Assembly: GCA_025698865.1 (NCBI GenBank)
Contig: JAILWQ010000002.1
Location: 208,385-272,384 of the forward strand
Source: Erythrobacter sp.
GTDB taxonomy: Bacteria; Pseudomonadota; Alphaproteobacteria; Sphingomonadales; Sphingomonadaceae
Length of the DNA stretch: 64,000 nt
Reading direction: 5' to 3'
The position numbers and the translations under genes were made by a program. The notes under the pieces were generated by a model, which made no database searches, had not been told where the DNA came from, and worked only from the letters and a program-made list of their open reading frames with translations. Of the stretch, positions 44,947-55,030 are shown in pieces; positions within the stretch are counted from its first letter, which is position 1, and every line of letters starts with the position of its first letter.

Positions 44947-46812
44947 ATGGTCGAAGGCGTGTTCTTCACATTCGGCTCCACATTCGAGATGTGGGCCTTC
45001 CGGGTCGCAGTGGTTGCGCTCGTATCGTTCCTGCTCGGCGGGCTCATACTGATCACGCGACCCCAGCCCGAGGTGATCGGACACCCAAAGGGTCTGTTCC
45101 TGCTGTTCATGGCCGAAATGTGGGAGCGGTTCTCCTATTACGGCATGCGTGCCCTGCTGATTTTCTACCTGGTGCAGCACTGGCTCTTCACCGACAGCGA
45201 GGCGTCAATCATCTACGGCGCCTACACGGCGCTGGTCTACATCACCCCGGTGGTGGGCGGCTATCTCGCCGACCAGTTCCTCGGGCAGCGCAAGGCGGTG
45301 CTGTTCGGCGCGGTGCTCCTGACCTTCGGCCACTTCTTCATGGCGTTCGAGGGTTCGGGCGGACAGGGAGATGCCATGATCAACGTCTTCTGGATGGCCC
45401 TCGCGCTCATCATCGTGGGTTCCGGCTTCCTCAAGGCGAACATCTCGGTCATCGTCGGCCAGCTCTACACCCGGACCGATGTTCGCCGCGATCCGGCCTA
45501 CACGATCTTCTACATGGGGATTAACGTCGGTGCGGCGACTGCCTCGATCATCTGCGGCTATCTCGGCCAGACCTATGGCTGGCAGTATGGTTTCGGCCTT
45601 GCCGGCTTCGGTATGCTGATCGGCCTCGTCTTCTTCATCATCGGCAAGCCACTCCTGCTCGGCAAGGGCGAGCCGAAGGACCCGGCCCGGATCGCCGGCG
45701 CGCGTGAATACGGCATCTACGGCGCCGGCCTCGCCATGGTCCTGCTGTGCTGGGCGGCGATCCAGTTCCAGGAACTGGTGGGAACTGTTCTCGGTGCCTT
45801 CGGCGGCGCGCTGGTCGCCTACGTCCTCGCGACCGTAACCTTCAAAATGGCATACGGTTCGTGGGACAGGGCCCCCCGCGCCCCGCTCATGCTCTACCTT
45901 GCGGCAGCGGCTGTCATGATCGTCAGCATCGTTCTCGTCGCGCTCGGCAGCCAGACGATGGCCTATGCGGCTGTTGCCGGCCTGGTGGTGCTTATCGCTG
46001 TCCTTATTCAGCAATCGATCGCCAAGTCCTACGAGGAGCGCGATCGCATCTTCGCGGCGATGTTCCTGATCCTCACCTCGATCGTGTTCTGGGCGTTGTT
46101 CGAACAGGCCGGGTCGAGCCTCAACCTCTTCACCGATCGCCATGTCGACACGCAGGGCGTCAACGCCTCGATGTTCCAGTCGATCAACGCGATCTACATC
46201 GTCCTGCTGGCGCCGGTCTTCGCCTTCATCTGGCAGAAGCTGGCCTTGAAGGGGATGGAGCCGTCAACTCCGCTCAAGTTCGGCCTTGCCGTCATCCAGG
46301 TCGGCCTCGGCTTCCTGGTGCTGGTCTGGGGCGCGCAGAGCGTGGGTGTCAGCGTTCCGACGCCCGTCATCTTCATCTTCCTGATCTACCTGCTGCACAC
46401 GACCGGCGAGCTGTGCCTGTCGCCGGTAGGCCTCTCGGCCATGAACCGGCTGAGCCCGGCCCACATGGCCTCGCTCATCATGGGCACTTGGTTCTTCGCC
46501 TCGGCCACCGGCAATTTCGCCGCCGGCCTGATCGCTGCGGCCACCGGTGCCGAGGGCGTGGGCGAAGAAGCGGGCAAGCAGGTCGTCCTGGGCGTCTATT
46601 CTACCGTCGGCTGGTATGCCGTGGCGACCGGCGTCGTGGTGATGGTCATCAGCCCGCTCATCAAGAAGCTGATGCATCTCGACAGCATCCGCGACGACAG
46701 CGTGGGCGACGATCTGGAAGGCCAGGCCGGCGCTGGCCTCGAAGCGCAGGAAGCGGGCATCCATCCGGCGACCAATCCGCAGGCGCTTGGCCAGCACGAA
46801 CAGAATCGCTAG
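44947..46812 (+). CDS. Proton-dependent oligopeptide transporter (POT/PTR2 family)
   Basis: A 621-residue membrane protein. MAEMWERFSYYGMRALLIFYLV is the POT ExxERFxYYG motif in the first core helix; GAYTALVYITPVVGGYLADQFLGQRKAV and FYMGINVGAATASIICGYLGQTYGWQYGFGLAG follow, and ELCLSPVGLSAMNRLSP is the late motif. About 14 helices can be counted, including an extra N-terminal helix (residues 14-36). The C-terminal 35 residues are acidic and cytoplasmic. It imports di- and tripeptides with protons. A strong terminator follows at 46848. Confidence 0.93.
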   Translation: MVEGVFFTFGSTFEMWAFRVAVVALVSFLLGGLILITRPQPEVIGHPKGLFLLFMAEMWERFSYYGMRALLIFYLVQHWLFTDSEASIIYGAYTALVYITPVVGGYLADQFLGQRKAVLFGAVLLTFGHFFMAFEGSGGQGDAMINVFWMALALIIVGSGFLKANISVIVGQLYTRTDVRRDPAYTIFYMGINVGAATASIICGYLGQTYGWQYGFGLAGFGMLIGLVFFIIGKPLLLGKGEPKDPARIAGAREYGIYGAGLAMVLLCWAAIQFQELVGTVLGAFGGALVAYVLATVTFKMAYGSWDRAPRAPLMLYLAAAAVMIVSIVLVALGSQTMAYAAVAGLVVLIAVLIQQSIAKSYEERDRIFAAMFLILTSIVFWALFEQAGSSLNLFTDRHVDTQGVNASMFQSINAIYIVLLAPVFAFIWQKLALKGMEPSTPLKFGLAVIQVGLGFLVLVWGAQSVGVSVPTPVIFIFLIYLLHTTGELCLSPVGLSAMNRLSPAHMASLIMGTWFFASATGNFAAGLIAAATGAEGVGEEAGKQVVLGVYSTVGWYAVATGVVVMVISPLIKKLMHLDSIRDDSVGDDLEGQAGAGLEAQEAGIHPATNPQALGQHEQNR

Positions 46813-46847
46813 GCGGTTCGAAATAACCAAAAAGTGCAATTGACCAG

Positions 46848-46884
46848 ACGGGCCGGGACAGCGATGTTCCGGCCCGTTGTTTTT
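46848..46884 (+). terminator. Rho-independent terminator after the POT transporter gene
   Basis: A 9-bp perfect stem ACGGGCCGG / CCGGCCCGT, extendable by 3 more pairs to 12, then TGTTTTTGG. It sits immediately before the ribosome-binding site (GGGGGA) of the next gene. Confidence 0.88.
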
Positions 46885-46894
46885 GGGGGACTTC

Positions 46895-48274
46895 ATGAAA
46901 AGATTCGCATTGCTTGCCTGCGCGGCCGCCATGGCCGTGTCGGGCTGTTCGACGGCCGGTGGCGGCTCGGGCACGGCCTCGGCATCCGACGCGCGCGGCG
47001 CGGCCCTGGGTGCCGACGGACGGGTGCCCTATGCCAGCACCTATCAACGCTATCCCGGCCGGCCGACCGCGCTGGTCGGCGCGACCGTGTTCGACGGCCG
47101 CGGCGGGCGGATCGAGAACGGCACCGTCCTGTTCCGCGACGGCGAGGTCGTGGCTGTGGGCGACGCCTCCCTATCGACCGATGGCTACGACCGCATCGAC
47201 GGGGCCGGCAAGTTCGTCACCCCCGGCGTGATCGACATCCACTCGCATCTCGGCGACTACCCGACCCCCAGTGTCGAGGCGCATTCCGACGGGAACGAGG
47301 CGACCAGCCCGATGACGCCCGAGGTCTGGGCCGAACATTCGGTCTGGCCGCAGGATCCCGGCTTCACCCGCGCGCTTGCCAATGGCGGCGTCACCGCGCT
47401 CCAGATCCTGCCCGGCTCGGCCAACCTCACCGGCGGGCGCTCGGTCACGCTCAAGAACGTCTCGGCCCGCACGGTCCAGGGAATGAAGTTTCCCGGCGCG
47501 CCCTACGGGATGAAGATGGCCTGCGGCGAAAATCCCAAGCGGGTCTATGGCAGCAAGGGCCGAATGCCCTCCACCCGCATGGGCAATTTCGCGGTCAACC
47601 GGCAGATGTGGCTCGACGCGCAGGCCTATGACGGCGAGAAGCGCGACTTGGGCAAGGAGACGCTGAAGGGCGTGCTCGATGGCGAGATCCTGATCCACAA
47701 CCACTGCTACCGCGCCGACGAGATGGCGCTGGTGATCGATATGGCCAAGGAAATGGGCTACAAGGTCACCGCCTTCCACCACGCCGTCGAAGCCTACAAG
47801 ATCGGCGACCTGCTGCGCGAAAACGATATCTGCAGCGCGATCTGGGCCGACTGGTACGGGTTCAAGATGGAATCCTACGACGGCATTCTCGAAAACGCGG
47901 CGCTGCTGCAGAAGGCGGGCGCCTGCGTGGTCATCCACTCCGACGATGCCAACGGCATCCAGCGTCTCAACCAGGAAGCCGCCAAGGCGCAGGCCGCGGG
48001 CCGCCGTCTGGGCATGGACATTCCCGATGCCGAGGTCGTCGGCTGGTTCACCTACAACGCCGCCAAGGCGATGGGCATCGGCGAGATGACCGGCAGCCTC
48101 GAGGCGGGCAAGATGGCCGACGTGGTGCTGTGGAACGGCGATCCGCTCTCGGTCTATTCGCGGCCCGAAAAGGTCTGGATCGACGGAGCCCTGATGTATG
48201 ACGCGATGGACCGCACGCGGCGGCCGGTAAGCGATTTCGAGCTCGGCCAGCCCGGCGAAGGAGACGTGAAATGA
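46895..48274 (+). CDS. Amidohydrolase lipoprotein (imidazolonepropionase-like)
   Basis: A 459-residue metal-dependent hydrolase. A lipobox signal begins it (MKRFALLACAAAMAVSGC, Cys18). The HxH metal motif is VTPGVIDIHSHLGDY (His116, His118), then EILIHNHCYRADEMALVIDMAKEMG, the central His in KVTAFHHAVEAY, and the Asp in CVVIHSDDANG. The substrate is unknown; relatives cleave peptide-like or cyclic amide bonds. Its stop overlaps the next amidohydrolase (ATGA), so the two are made together. RBS GGGGGA favours this ATG over an upstream TTG. Confidence 0.9.
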   Translation: MKRFALLACAAAMAVSGCSTAGGGSGTASASDARGAALGADGRVPYASTYQRYPGRPTALVGATVFDGRGGRIENGTVLFRDGEVVAVGDASLSTDGYDRIDGAGKFVTPGVIDIHSHLGDYPTPSVEAHSDGNEATSPMTPEVWAEHSVWPQDPGFTRALANGGVTALQILPGSANLTGGRSVTLKNVSARTVQGMKFPGAPYGMKMACGENPKRVYGSKGRMPSTRMGNFAVNRQMWLDAQAYDGEKRDLGKETLKGVLDGEILIHNHCYRADEMALVIDMAKEMGYKVTAFHHAVEAYKIGDLLRENDICSAIWADWYGFKMESYDGILENAALLQKAGACVVIHSDDANGIQRLNQEAAKAQAAGRRLGMDIPDAEVVGWFTYNAAKAMGIGEMTGSLEAGKMADVVLWNGDPLSVYSRPEKVWIDGALMYDAMDRTRRPVSDFELGQPGEGDVK

Positions 48275-49680
48275 GCAAGGCCAGCAAACGTCTCTCCCCC
48301 CTCGGTGCTGTCGGCATCGCTCTCGGCCTCGCCGGCGCCTTCGTCGGCCATGCCGCCAATGCACAGGATGTCGCCATCACCGGCGTGACGGTCGCCACCG
48401 GCGACGGCAGCGAACCGGTCGAGAACGGCGCGGTGCTCGTCCGCGGCGGACGCGTGGTCTATGCCGGCCCCGCCTCCGGAATGCCCGCGACGGGCGGCGT
48501 GACCGCGGTCGACGGGCAGGGTGCCTGGGTCACGCCGGGCATCGTCGCGGCGGTCACCACGCTCGGCCTGCTCGATGTCGGCGGCGTCGGGGAATCGAAC
48601 GACAGTTCGGCCCGCAACTCGCCCTTCAGCGCCGCGCTCGACGTGGCACCGATCGTCAATCCCAACTCGCAGCATATCCTCGTGCACCGCGCCGCCGGGA
48701 TCACCCGCGCGGCGACGACGACCTCGCCCTCGGCGTCGATCTTCGGCGGCCAGGGCGCGATCATCGATCTCGGCGCCGATCCCGACGCCGTGATGCGACC
48801 GCGCGCCTTCCAGATGGTGACGCTGGGCGAGCAGGGCGGACGGATCGCGGGCGGCAGCCGCGCGGCGGCGCATGTCCTGTTCCGCAACGCCCTGCGCGAG
48901 GCGATGACGCTGGGAGACGATGCGCGCATTCCGGGCCGCTCCTCCGAACGCCCCGAAACCGACCTCGGCGACGACGTTCCGATCGATCCGCGCCTCTCGG
49001 GCGAATATGCGGAACGGGCGGGCGACGTGCTGCTGACCCGCTTCGACGCCTCGGCACTGGTGCCGGTGGTGCGCGGCGAGCAGATGCTGCTGGTTGCGGT
49101 CGAGCGGGCTTCGGACATTCGCAGCGTGCTGGCTCTGAAGCAGGAATTCCCGCGCCTCGACCTCGTGCTCGTGGGGGCGAGCGAAGGCTGGCTGGTGGCA
49201 CAGGACATCGCCGCTGCGGGCGTGCCGGTGATCGCCGACGGGCTCGACGACCTGCCGCAGAACTTCGAGGAACTCGCCGCCACGCAGAGCAATATCGGCC
49301 GCCTCGCCGCAGCCGGCGTGACCGTGGCGATCAATGCCAGCGCGATGGAGAACCCGCGCAATCTCAACCAGTATGCCGGCAATCTCGTGGCGCTCGGCCG
49401 CGTGCCCGGCGCGTCGGGCCTCACCTGGGGTCAGGCGCTGGCGAGCATCACCTCGGTCCCTGCGCGCATCCTCGGCCTCGAGGGGCGCGCCGGTACGCTG
49501 TCGCGCGGTGCGGCCGGCGATCTGGTGATGTGGGACGGCGATCCGCTGGAGCTCGGCTCCACTCCCACGAGGGTCTTCATCGACGGGGTCGAGCAGCCGC
49601 TCGACAACCATCAGAGCAAGCTCAAGGAACGCTACCTCGACATCGAGAGAGGCGATCTGCCCAAGGGCTATGTTTGGTAG
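48271..49680 (+). CDS. Amidohydrolase-fold protein lacking metal ligands
   Basis: A 469-residue exported protein (signal peptide ending in HAANAQ). It keeps the amidohydrolase outline: composite beta-sandwich ends (QDVAITGVTVATGDGSEPVENGAVLVRGGRVVYAG and GDLVMWDGDPLELGSTPTRVFIDGVEQ) and barrel. The HxH position reads VTPGIVAAVTTLGLLD, with no His, and no His-rich motifs appear later, unlike its neighbour. It is likely a non-catalytic partner or binds something else. It overlaps the upstream gene by ATGA. Confidence 0.88.
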   Translation: MSKASKRLSPLGAVGIALGLAGAFVGHAANAQDVAITGVTVATGDGSEPVENGAVLVRGGRVVYAGPASGMPATGGVTAVDGQGAWVTPGIVAAVTTLGLLDVGGVGESNDSSARNSPFSAALDVAPIVNPNSQHILVHRAAGITRAATTTSPSASIFGGQGAIIDLGADPDAVMRPRAFQMVTLGEQGGRIAGGSRAAAHVLFRNALREAMTLGDDARIPGRSSERPETDLGDDVPIDPRLSGEYAERAGDVLLTRFDASALVPVVRGEQMLLVAVERASDIRSVLALKQEFPRLDLVLVGASEGWLVAQDIAAAGVPVIADGLDDLPQNFEELAATQSNIGRLAAAGVTVAINASAMENPRNLNQYAGNLVALGRVPGASGLTWGQALASITSVPARILGLEGRAGTLSRGAAGDLVMWDGDPLELGSTPTRVFIDGVEQPLDNHQSKLKERYLDIERGDLPKGYVW

Positions 49681-49681
49681 G

Positions 49682-50191
49682 ATGAAGGAGATGCGAACGG
49701 CTCTGGCGGCTCTCGGCATGGCGGCGGCGGCCGTCGCCTTCCATGCCGTATCCGCGCAGGACGGGCCGCCGGACCGTTCGCAGGACCTTGCCTGGATGAG
49801 CGCGCAGCAGGCCTATCTCGGCGGGCTTTCCGCCGAGGACGGGTGGCGGGCCATGCCGGGCGGGCTGAAATGGCGCTATCTCGACTATGCGGGGAACGAT
49901 CGGAAGCCGAGCGTCGCCGACACCGTGACGGTCCATTACGCCGGGACCTTCATCGACGGCGAGACTTTCGATTCGAGCTACGATCGGGGCGAGCCCGCCA
50001 CCTTTCCGCTCTCGCGTCTGGTAAAGGCATGGCAGATGGCGATTCCGCAGATGGGCGTGGGCGACACGATCGAGATCGCGGCCCCGGCTGACCTGGCCTA
50101 CGGTGCAGAGGGACGCGGGCCGATCCCCGGCGGGGCCACGCTGCTGTTCAAGGTGGAACTGATCGGCATCGGAGACCGAACGCAGTCTTGA
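49682..50191 (+). CDS. FKBP-type peptidyl-prolyl isomerase, exported
   Basis: A 169-residue protein with a signal peptide (MKEMRTALAALGMAAAAVAFHAVSAQ) and an FKBP domain: DTVTVHYAGTFIDGETFDSSYDRGEPATFPLSRLVKAWQMAIPQMGVGDTIEIAAPADLAYG with the usual FKBP core. IPGGATLLFKVELIGI ends the domain. It helps fold periplasmic proteins. It begins just after the amidohydrolase stop; ATG at 49682 is chosen, 49691 being an alternative with AAGGAG directly against it. Confidence 0.92.
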   Translation: MKEMRTALAALGMAAAAVAFHAVSAQDGPPDRSQDLAWMSAQQAYLGGLSAEDGWRAMPGGLKWRYLDYAGNDRKPSVADTVTVHYAGTFIDGETFDSSYDRGEPATFPLSRLVKAWQMAIPQMGVGDTIEIAAPADLAYGAEGRGPIPGGATLLFKVELIGIGDRTQS

Positions 50192-50231
50192 TCCAGCCTT
50201 GTCCCGGGGATGAGCGAAGGAGCAGTTGAAC

Positions 50232-50903
50232 TTGAACGCGCTGATCTCGCTTTTCGCCGCATCGACTTCTTTGGTCGGCACGCATTTCGCCCTTTCGCAC
50301 CCATTGCGCGCACCGCTGGTCCGGGTGCTTGGGGCTGCTGGCTTTACGCTGCTCTACAGCCTCGTCGCACTGGCCTGCATGGTCTGGATGTATCTTGCGT
50401 TCGTCGCGGCTCCGGCCGGGGGTCTTCCCGGTTCTGGCGCAGTCGGATGGGCGATCGCGACGATCCTGACCCTGCCTGCGCTGGTGCTGTTCATCGGGTC
50501 GCTAAAGGGCAACCCGGCCCTCCCGGCTCCGGGCGCCGAGAAGCTCGCCGCGCGGGAGCCTGCTGGGGTCTTCGCCATCACGCGCCACCCGATGATGTGG
50601 GGCTTCGCTCTGTGGGCGATCGCCCATCTGGTGCTGTGGTGGAGCTGGCGGACAAACATCGTCGCGCTGGCGATCCTGACGCTCGCTCTGATCGGCGCGC
50701 GACTTCAGGACCGCAAGAAAGAAGCCCAGATGGGCGGCGCATGGAAGGGCTGGGAGGCGCGGACGAGCTACTGGCCGCGCTGGCGCAACCTGCCCCGCGC
50801 GGGTTTGCTTCTCTGGGTTCTCGCCATCGCAGCGTGGCTCGGCATCACCTGGTGGCACGTTGCCGCGGCGGGCGTTCCGGCCGGGCTGTGGCGCTGGCTC
50901 TAG
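50232..50903 (+). CDS. NnrU family membrane protein
   Basis: A 223-residue protein with about six hydrophobic segments. THFALSHPLRAPLVRVLGAAGFTLLYSLVAL and ITRHPMMWGFALWAIAHLVLWW are NnrU hallmarks (the second resembles isoprenylcysteine methyltransferase-like membrane proteins). NnrU was named from a nitrite/NO operon, but no denitrification genes lie here. It uses a TTG start: AAGGAG at 50216 is 9 bases before the TTG at 50232 and 3 before that at 50226, so the former is chosen. Confidence 0.88.
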   Translation: MNALISLFAASTSLVGTHFALSHPLRAPLVRVLGAAGFTLLYSLVALACMVWMYLAFVAAPAGGLPGSGAVGWAIATILTLPALVLFIGSLKGNPALPAPGAEKLAAREPAGVFAITRHPMMWGFALWAIAHLVLWWSWRTNIVALAILTLALIGARLQDRKKEAQMGGAWKGWEARTSYWPRWRNLPRAGLLLWVLAIAAWLGITWWHVAAAGVPAGLWRWL

Positions 50904-51704
50904 CTATTCCCCGGTAAAGCGCGGCGCGCGCTTTTCGAGCAGGGCGTCGACGCCCTCCATGTGATCGGCGGTGCTGTGCATGAGCGCCTGCGCATTCGCG
51001 GCCATTTCCAGCGCCGTGTCGTAGCTGGTTCCGCGCCCCTGCCGCATCAGGTTCTTGGCCTGACGCAATGCGTGCGGCGGCATGGCGGCGACCTTGGCCG
51101 CGAGTGCCCGCGCCTCGTCCATCAGTGCCGCATCGTCGACCACGCGGCTGACCAGCCCCCAGTCGAGCGCGGTCGCCGCGTCGATGACCTCGCCCGTATA
51201 GAACAGCTCCGCCGCGCGCGCCTCGCCGATGATGCGCGGCAGGATCCAGGTCCCGCCGTCGCCGGGAATGATCCCCAGCTTGAGGAAGGTGACGCCGAAC
51301 TTCGCACCCGCCCCGGCAAGGCGCATGTCGGCGAGACAGGCGAGGTCGCAGCCCAAGCCGATTGCCGGCCCGTTGACCGCCGCGATCAGCGGGGCGCGCA
51401 GGCCGTAGAGGGCGCGCAATACCTTGTGGATGTTGTCGCGATAGCCGTCGGCGATCTCGGGCGCGGTGCCGCCGAAATTGCCGGTCTTCTCCTTCATCGC
51501 GCGGATGTCCCCGCCCGCGCTGAAAGCCCGCCCCGCCCCGGTCAGGATGACGCAGCGTATGTCCAGATCGGCGTTGATCGCGTCGCAGGCCGCCGCGAAC
51601 GCATCCCCGTCGCCCGCCGCGCCGAGCGGGTTCATCCGCTCGGGCCGGTCGAGCGTCAGCGTGGTGACGTGGTCGGCGGTTTCGATCCGCAGCAGGTCGC
51701 TCAC
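50904..51704 (-). CDS. Enoyl-CoA hydratase/isomerase family protein
   Basis: A 266-residue crotonase-fold enzyme. The oxyanion-hole glycines are in [16 protein letters not shown] and [18 protein letters not shown]; the region [24 protein letters not shown] carries the position of the second catalytic acid (Gly-Asp here). Probably a hydratase or a thioesterase/isomerase of CoA esters. It overlaps dxs by ATGA and lies downstream of it. Its role there is not explained by the isoprenoid pathway; coupling may be only positional. Confidence 0.9.
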   Translation of the reverse strand: MSDLLRIETADHVTTLTLDRPERMNPLGAAGDGDAFAAACDAINADLDIRCVILTGAGRAFSAGGDIRAMKEKTGNFGGTAPEIADGYRDNIHKVLRALYGLRAPLIAAVNGPAIGLGCDLACLADMRLAGAGAKFGVTFLKLGIIPGDGGTWILPRIIGEARAAELFYTGEVIDAATALDWGLVSRVVDDAALMDEARALAAKVAAMPPHALRQAKNLMRQGRGTSYDTALEMAANAQALMHSTADHMEGVDALLEKRAPRFTGE

Positions 51705-53623
51705 GCCCGCGCTTCCTCGACCCCCGTCGAGTTGTGGCGCAGCGCGGCGAGCACGGTGTCGACGATCTGCGGGGCGTTGAGGCCCGCCTCGTCATACTGC
51801 TTCATCGGATCGTCCTGGTCCTGGAACACGTCCGGCAGCCGCATGGTGCGCACCTTGAGGCCGTTGTCCGTGAGGCCCGTGTCGCTAGCGAAGGTAAGGA
51901 CATGAGCGCCGAGGCCCCCGACCGCGCCTTCCTCCACCGTAACCACCACTTCGTGGCTGCGCATCAGCTTTTCGATCAGCGCGGTGTCGAGCGGCTTGGC
52001 GAAGCGCATGTCGGCGACCGTGGTCGATAGCCCCTTGGCCTCGAGCTGGTCGGCGGCCTTCTTGGCCTCTTCCAGACGCGCGCCGAGCGAGAGGATCGCG
52101 ACCTTGCTCCCCTCGCGTACCACGCGGCCCTTGCCGATCGCCAGCTTTTCCAGAGCTTCGGGAATTGCCACCCCGACGCCGTTGCCGCGCGGATAGCGGA
52201 AGGCGATCGGCCCGTCGTCATATTCGGCGGCGGTGTAAGTCATGTGGGCCAGTTCTGCCTCGTCGGCAGCGGCCATCACCACGAAATTGGGCAGCGTCGC
52301 CAGATAGGTGATGTCGAACGACCCGGCATGGGTGCTGCCGTCCGCCCCCACCAGACCGGCGCGGTCGATGGCGAAGCGCACGGGCAGGTTCTGGATCGCG
52401 ACGTCGTGAACCACCTGATCGTAGGCACGCTGGAGGAAGGTCGAATAGATCGCGGCGAAGGGGCGCATCCCCTGCGCGGCGAGGCCGGCGGCGAAGGTCA
52501 CCCCGTGCTGTTCGGCGATGCCCACATCGAAGGCGCGGTCCGGATGCGCCTTCGCGAACAGATCGACGCCTGTCCCGCTCGGCATGGCGGCGGTGATCGC
52601 GCAGATCCGGTCGTCATTGTCGGCGAGCTTCGCCAGCGTTTCGCCAAAGACGTTCTGATAGGCGGGCGGGCCGGCCTTGGACTTCGCCTTCTCGCCCGTG
52701 ACGACGTCGAATTTGGGGACGCCGTGATATTTGTCGGCGCTGTTTTCGGCCGGGGCGTAGCCCTTGCCCTTGGTCGTCACGACATGGATCAGGACCGGGC
52801 CCTGTTCCGAATCGCGCACATTCTCCAGCACTGGGATCAGATGCTCGAGATTGTGCCCGTCGATCGGGCCAACGTAATAGAAGCCCAGTTCCTCGAACAG
52901 CGTGCCGCCGGTGGCCATGCCACGGGCATATTCCTCGGCCTTTTCCAGACCACCCCAGACGCGGCGGCCCAGCTTCTTGGCGATCTTCGAGGCCATCGTC
53001 CGGAGACCGAGATACTCGCTGCTCGACACCATGCGCGCGAGATAGGCGGAAAGCCCGCCCACCGGCGGGGCGATCGACATGTCGTTGTCGTTGAGGATCA
53101 CGACCAGCCGGTTGCCCGCCTGTTCGGCATTGTTCATCGCCTCGTAGGCCATGCCGGCGCTCATCGCGCCGTCGCCGATCACCGCGATGCCGCGACCGGG
53201 CTTGTCCTGCATCCTGTTCGCCATGGCGAAGCCGAGCGCGGCGCTGATCGAGGTGGAGCTGTGCGCGGCGCCGAAGGGGTCGTATTCGCTTTCGCTGCGC
53301 TTGGTGAAGCCCGACAGGCCGCCGCCCTGGCGCAGGGTGCGGATGCGGTCGCGCCGGCCGGTGATGATCTTGTGCGGATAGCACTGGTGCCCGACATCCC
53401 AGACGAGCTTGTCGTTCGGCGTGTCGAACACGTAGTGGATCGCCACGGTCAACTCGACCACGCCCAGCCCGGAGCCCAGATGTCCCCCGCTGGTGCTGAC
53501 AGCGTCGATCATCTCGGCGCGCAATTCGTCGGAAAGCTGACGGAGCTGGCCCTGATCCAGCTGACGGAGATCGGAAGGATATTCGACCGTGTCGAGCAAC
53601 GGCGTTTTTGGAGGTGAATTCAT
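51701..53623 (-). CDS. dxs: 1-deoxy-D-xylulose-5-phosphate synthase
   Basis: A 640-residue thiamine-diphosphate enzyme condensing pyruvate and glyceraldehyde-3-phosphate, the entry and main control step of the MEP isoprenoid pathway. [19 protein letters not shown], the TPP motif [32 protein letters not shown], and the transketolase middle domain ([15 protein letters not shown]...[25 protein letters not shown]) are intact. Length is standard. Its GAGGTGAATT ribosome site is strong. Carotenoid or ubiquinone supply is the likely use. Confidence 0.97.
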   Translation of the reverse strand: MNSPPKTPLLDTVEYPSDLRQLDQGQLRQLSDELRAEMIDAVSTSGGHLGSGLGVVELTVAIHYVFDTPNDKLVWDVGHQCYPHKIITGRRDRIRTLRQGGGLSGFTKRSESEYDPFGAAHSSTSISAALGFAMANRMQDKPGRGIAVIGDGAMSAGMAYEAMNNAEQAGNRLVVILNDNDMSIAPPVGGLSAYLARMVSSSEYLGLRTMASKIAKKLGRRVWGGLEKAEEYARGMATGGTLFEELGFYYVGPIDGHNLEHLIPVLENVRDSEQGPVLIHVVTTKGKGYAPAENSADKYHGVPKFDVVTGEKAKSKAGPPAYQNVFGETLAKLADNDDRICAITAAMPSGTGVDLFAKAHPDRAFDVGIAEQHGVTFAAGLAAQGMRPFAAIYSTFLQRAYDQVVHDVAIQNLPVRFAIDRAGLVGADGSTHAGSFDITYLATLPNFVVMAAADEAELAHMTYTAAEYDDGPIAFRYPRGNGVGVAIPEALEKLAIGKGRVVREGSKVAILSLGARLEEAKKAADQLEAKGLSTTVADMRFAKPLDTALIEKLMRSHEVVVTVEEGAVGGLGAHVLTFASDTGLTDNGLKVRTMRLPDVFQDQDDPMKQYDEAGLNAPQIVDTVLAALRHNSTGVEEARA

Positions 53624-53728
53624 GCGAGCGATCCTAGATCACCGATCCGCGCCTGTCGATGAAATGCAGCCCGGCGGGGCCATAAGGAATTCGTAAGCGG
53701 CGCCTGACGGACGCGTTCGCGCGGGGGT

Positions 53729-54196
53729 TCAGGCGGCGCAATCCTCGCAGAGGCCGCGCAGTTCCACCACGGGGCGGATATCCGCAAAACCCGCATCCCT
53801 GCCGGCCGAGCGCAGTGCACCGGTCACGCGATCGTCGTCCAGATGGTTGGCCTTGCCGCAATCGTCGCAGATCAGGAAGATGCAGTCGTGCCGGCAGCCG
53901 GGATGGGTGTTGACCAGAAAGGCGTTGGCACTTTCGATCCGGTTGACCAGATTGGTCCGCACGAACAGGTCGAGGATGCGATAGACGCTGTTGGGCGCCA
54001 CCCGCTTGCCCCGCGCCCGGGAGAGATTGTCGGCGATATCGTAGGCCGAGGCAGGAACTTCGTGCCGGGCGATTTCCTCGAACACCGCTTCGCGCATGCC
54101 GGTCCATTGTTCGCCGGCATCGGTCAGCGATGCGCGCGCGGCCTCGACCAGCGCGCTGCCGTGGTGTTCCTCGTGAGAATGCGCGTGTTTCGCCAT
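53729..54196 (-). CDS. Fur family transcriptional regulator, Zur-like
   Basis: A 155-residue metalloregulator: His-rich N-terminus (MAKHAHSHEEHHGS), then the winged helix (EIARHEVPASAYDIADNLSRARGKRVAPNSVYRILDLFVRTNLVNRIE). The metal and dimer domain has HPGCRHDCIFLICDDCGKANHLDD and ends ELRGLCEDCAA. The two CxxC pairs (CDDC, CEDC) form the structural zinc site; the HxC-rich pattern resembles Zur more than Fur. Zur would repress zinc uptake; no znuABC is in the window. It starts 37 bases after msrA. Confidence 0.85.
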   Translation of the reverse strand: MAKHAHSHEEHHGSALVEAARASLTDAGEQWTGMREAVFEEIARHEVPASAYDIADNLSRARGKRVAPNSVYRILDLFVRTNLVNRIESANAFLVNTHPGCRHDCIFLICDDCGKANHLDDDRVTGALRSAGRDAGFADIRPVVELRGLCEDCAA

Positions 54197-54233
54197 GCCG
54201 GGAAAGGTAGGCGCGGGCAGCGCCGCCCGCAAG

Positions 54234-54914
54234 TCAGTTGCGCTGGAAGCTCGCACTGTAGACGCCGGGATAAAGCTGCTTCAACGCAGCGATCTTGGGC
54301 GCGTCCCAGCGCTGGATATAGCCGTGGCGGGGGTTCTTCGCGGCGAAGTCCTGATGATAAGCCTCGGCCGGGTAGAAACCCTGCGCCCGCACGATGTCGG
54401 TGACGATCGGGCCGCTCCATTTGCCGCTCGCCTTGATCTGCGCAAGGTAGGCCTTGGCCACGGCGAGCTGTTCGGCCGAGGTCGGGATCAGCTTGGCATC
54501 GTATTGCGCGCCGCGATCCGGCCCCTGCCGGTTCTTCAGCGTGGGGTCGGCGACCACCGAGAAGAAGATGCGCAGCAACTGGTCGTAGCGGATGACCTTC
54601 GGATCGTAGGTCACCTTCACTGCCTCGACATGATCGGTGACGCCGGAAGAGACGATGTCGTAGCTCGCCTGCCGCTCGGTGCCGCCATGATAGCCCGACA
54701 CGGCGCTGGTGACGCCCTTCACGTGGCTGAACACGCCCTCGACGCCCCAGAAGCAGCCGCCGGCGAAGATCGCGGTCTTGAGCCCGCTGCCTTCCTTCGC
54801 GACGCGCTTGGCGGAGGGTGCCGCGACCACGCTTTCCGCCGCGACCGCCTGCTGGCAGCCGGCGGAAACCAGCGCGAGCGCACCGGCGAGCAAAATGGCG
54901 CGCACGCCGATCAA
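54234..54914 (-). CDS. msrA: Exported methionine-(S)-sulfoxide reductase
   Basis: A 226-residue MsrA with a lipoprotein-type signal (ALALVSAGC). The catalytic motif is [50 protein letters not shown] and YHQDF are standard. It lacks the extra Cys pair of some MsrAs at the C-terminus; recycling must use another thiol. The start is TTG at 54914, overlapping the small peptide stop (TTGA); a GTG at 54905 is the other choice. It complements the exported MsrB at 41.5 kb. Confidence 0.93.
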   Translation of the reverse strand: MIGVRAILLAGALALVSAGCQQAVAAESVVAAPSAKRVAKEGSGLKTAIFAGGCFWGVEGVFSHVKGVTSAVSGYHGGTERQASYDIVSSGVTDHVEAVKVTYDPKVIRYDQLLRIFFSVVADPTLKNRQGPDRGAQYDAKLIPTSAEQLAVAKAYLAQIKASGKWSGPIVTDIVRAQGFYPAEAYHQDFAAKNPRHGYIQRWDAPKIAALKQLYPGVYSASFQRN

Positions 54915-55030
54915 GCCAGCAGGCCGGCGACGGCCGAACCAAGCGCCGGGTCGAAGGCGGCGAGGCCGATCCCGCCGAGCAGGAAGCCGATGGCGAAATT
55001 GCGATAGAGCGAGGGGGTGAAGAGGGGCAT
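54911..55030 (-). CDS. 39-residue membrane peptide upstream of msrA
   Basis: [20 protein letters not shown] then [19 protein letters not shown]. It has a basic N-terminus and one hydrophobic segment (residues 12-27) with a second weak one at the C-terminus; likely a single-pass or hairpin inner-membrane peptide. Its TGA overlaps the msrA start by TTGA, so translating it should feed ribosomes into msrA, whose TTG start is otherwise weak. No known family to me. Confidence 0.6.
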   Translation of the reverse strand: MPLFTPSLYRNFAIGFLLGGIGLAAFDPALGSAVAGLLA

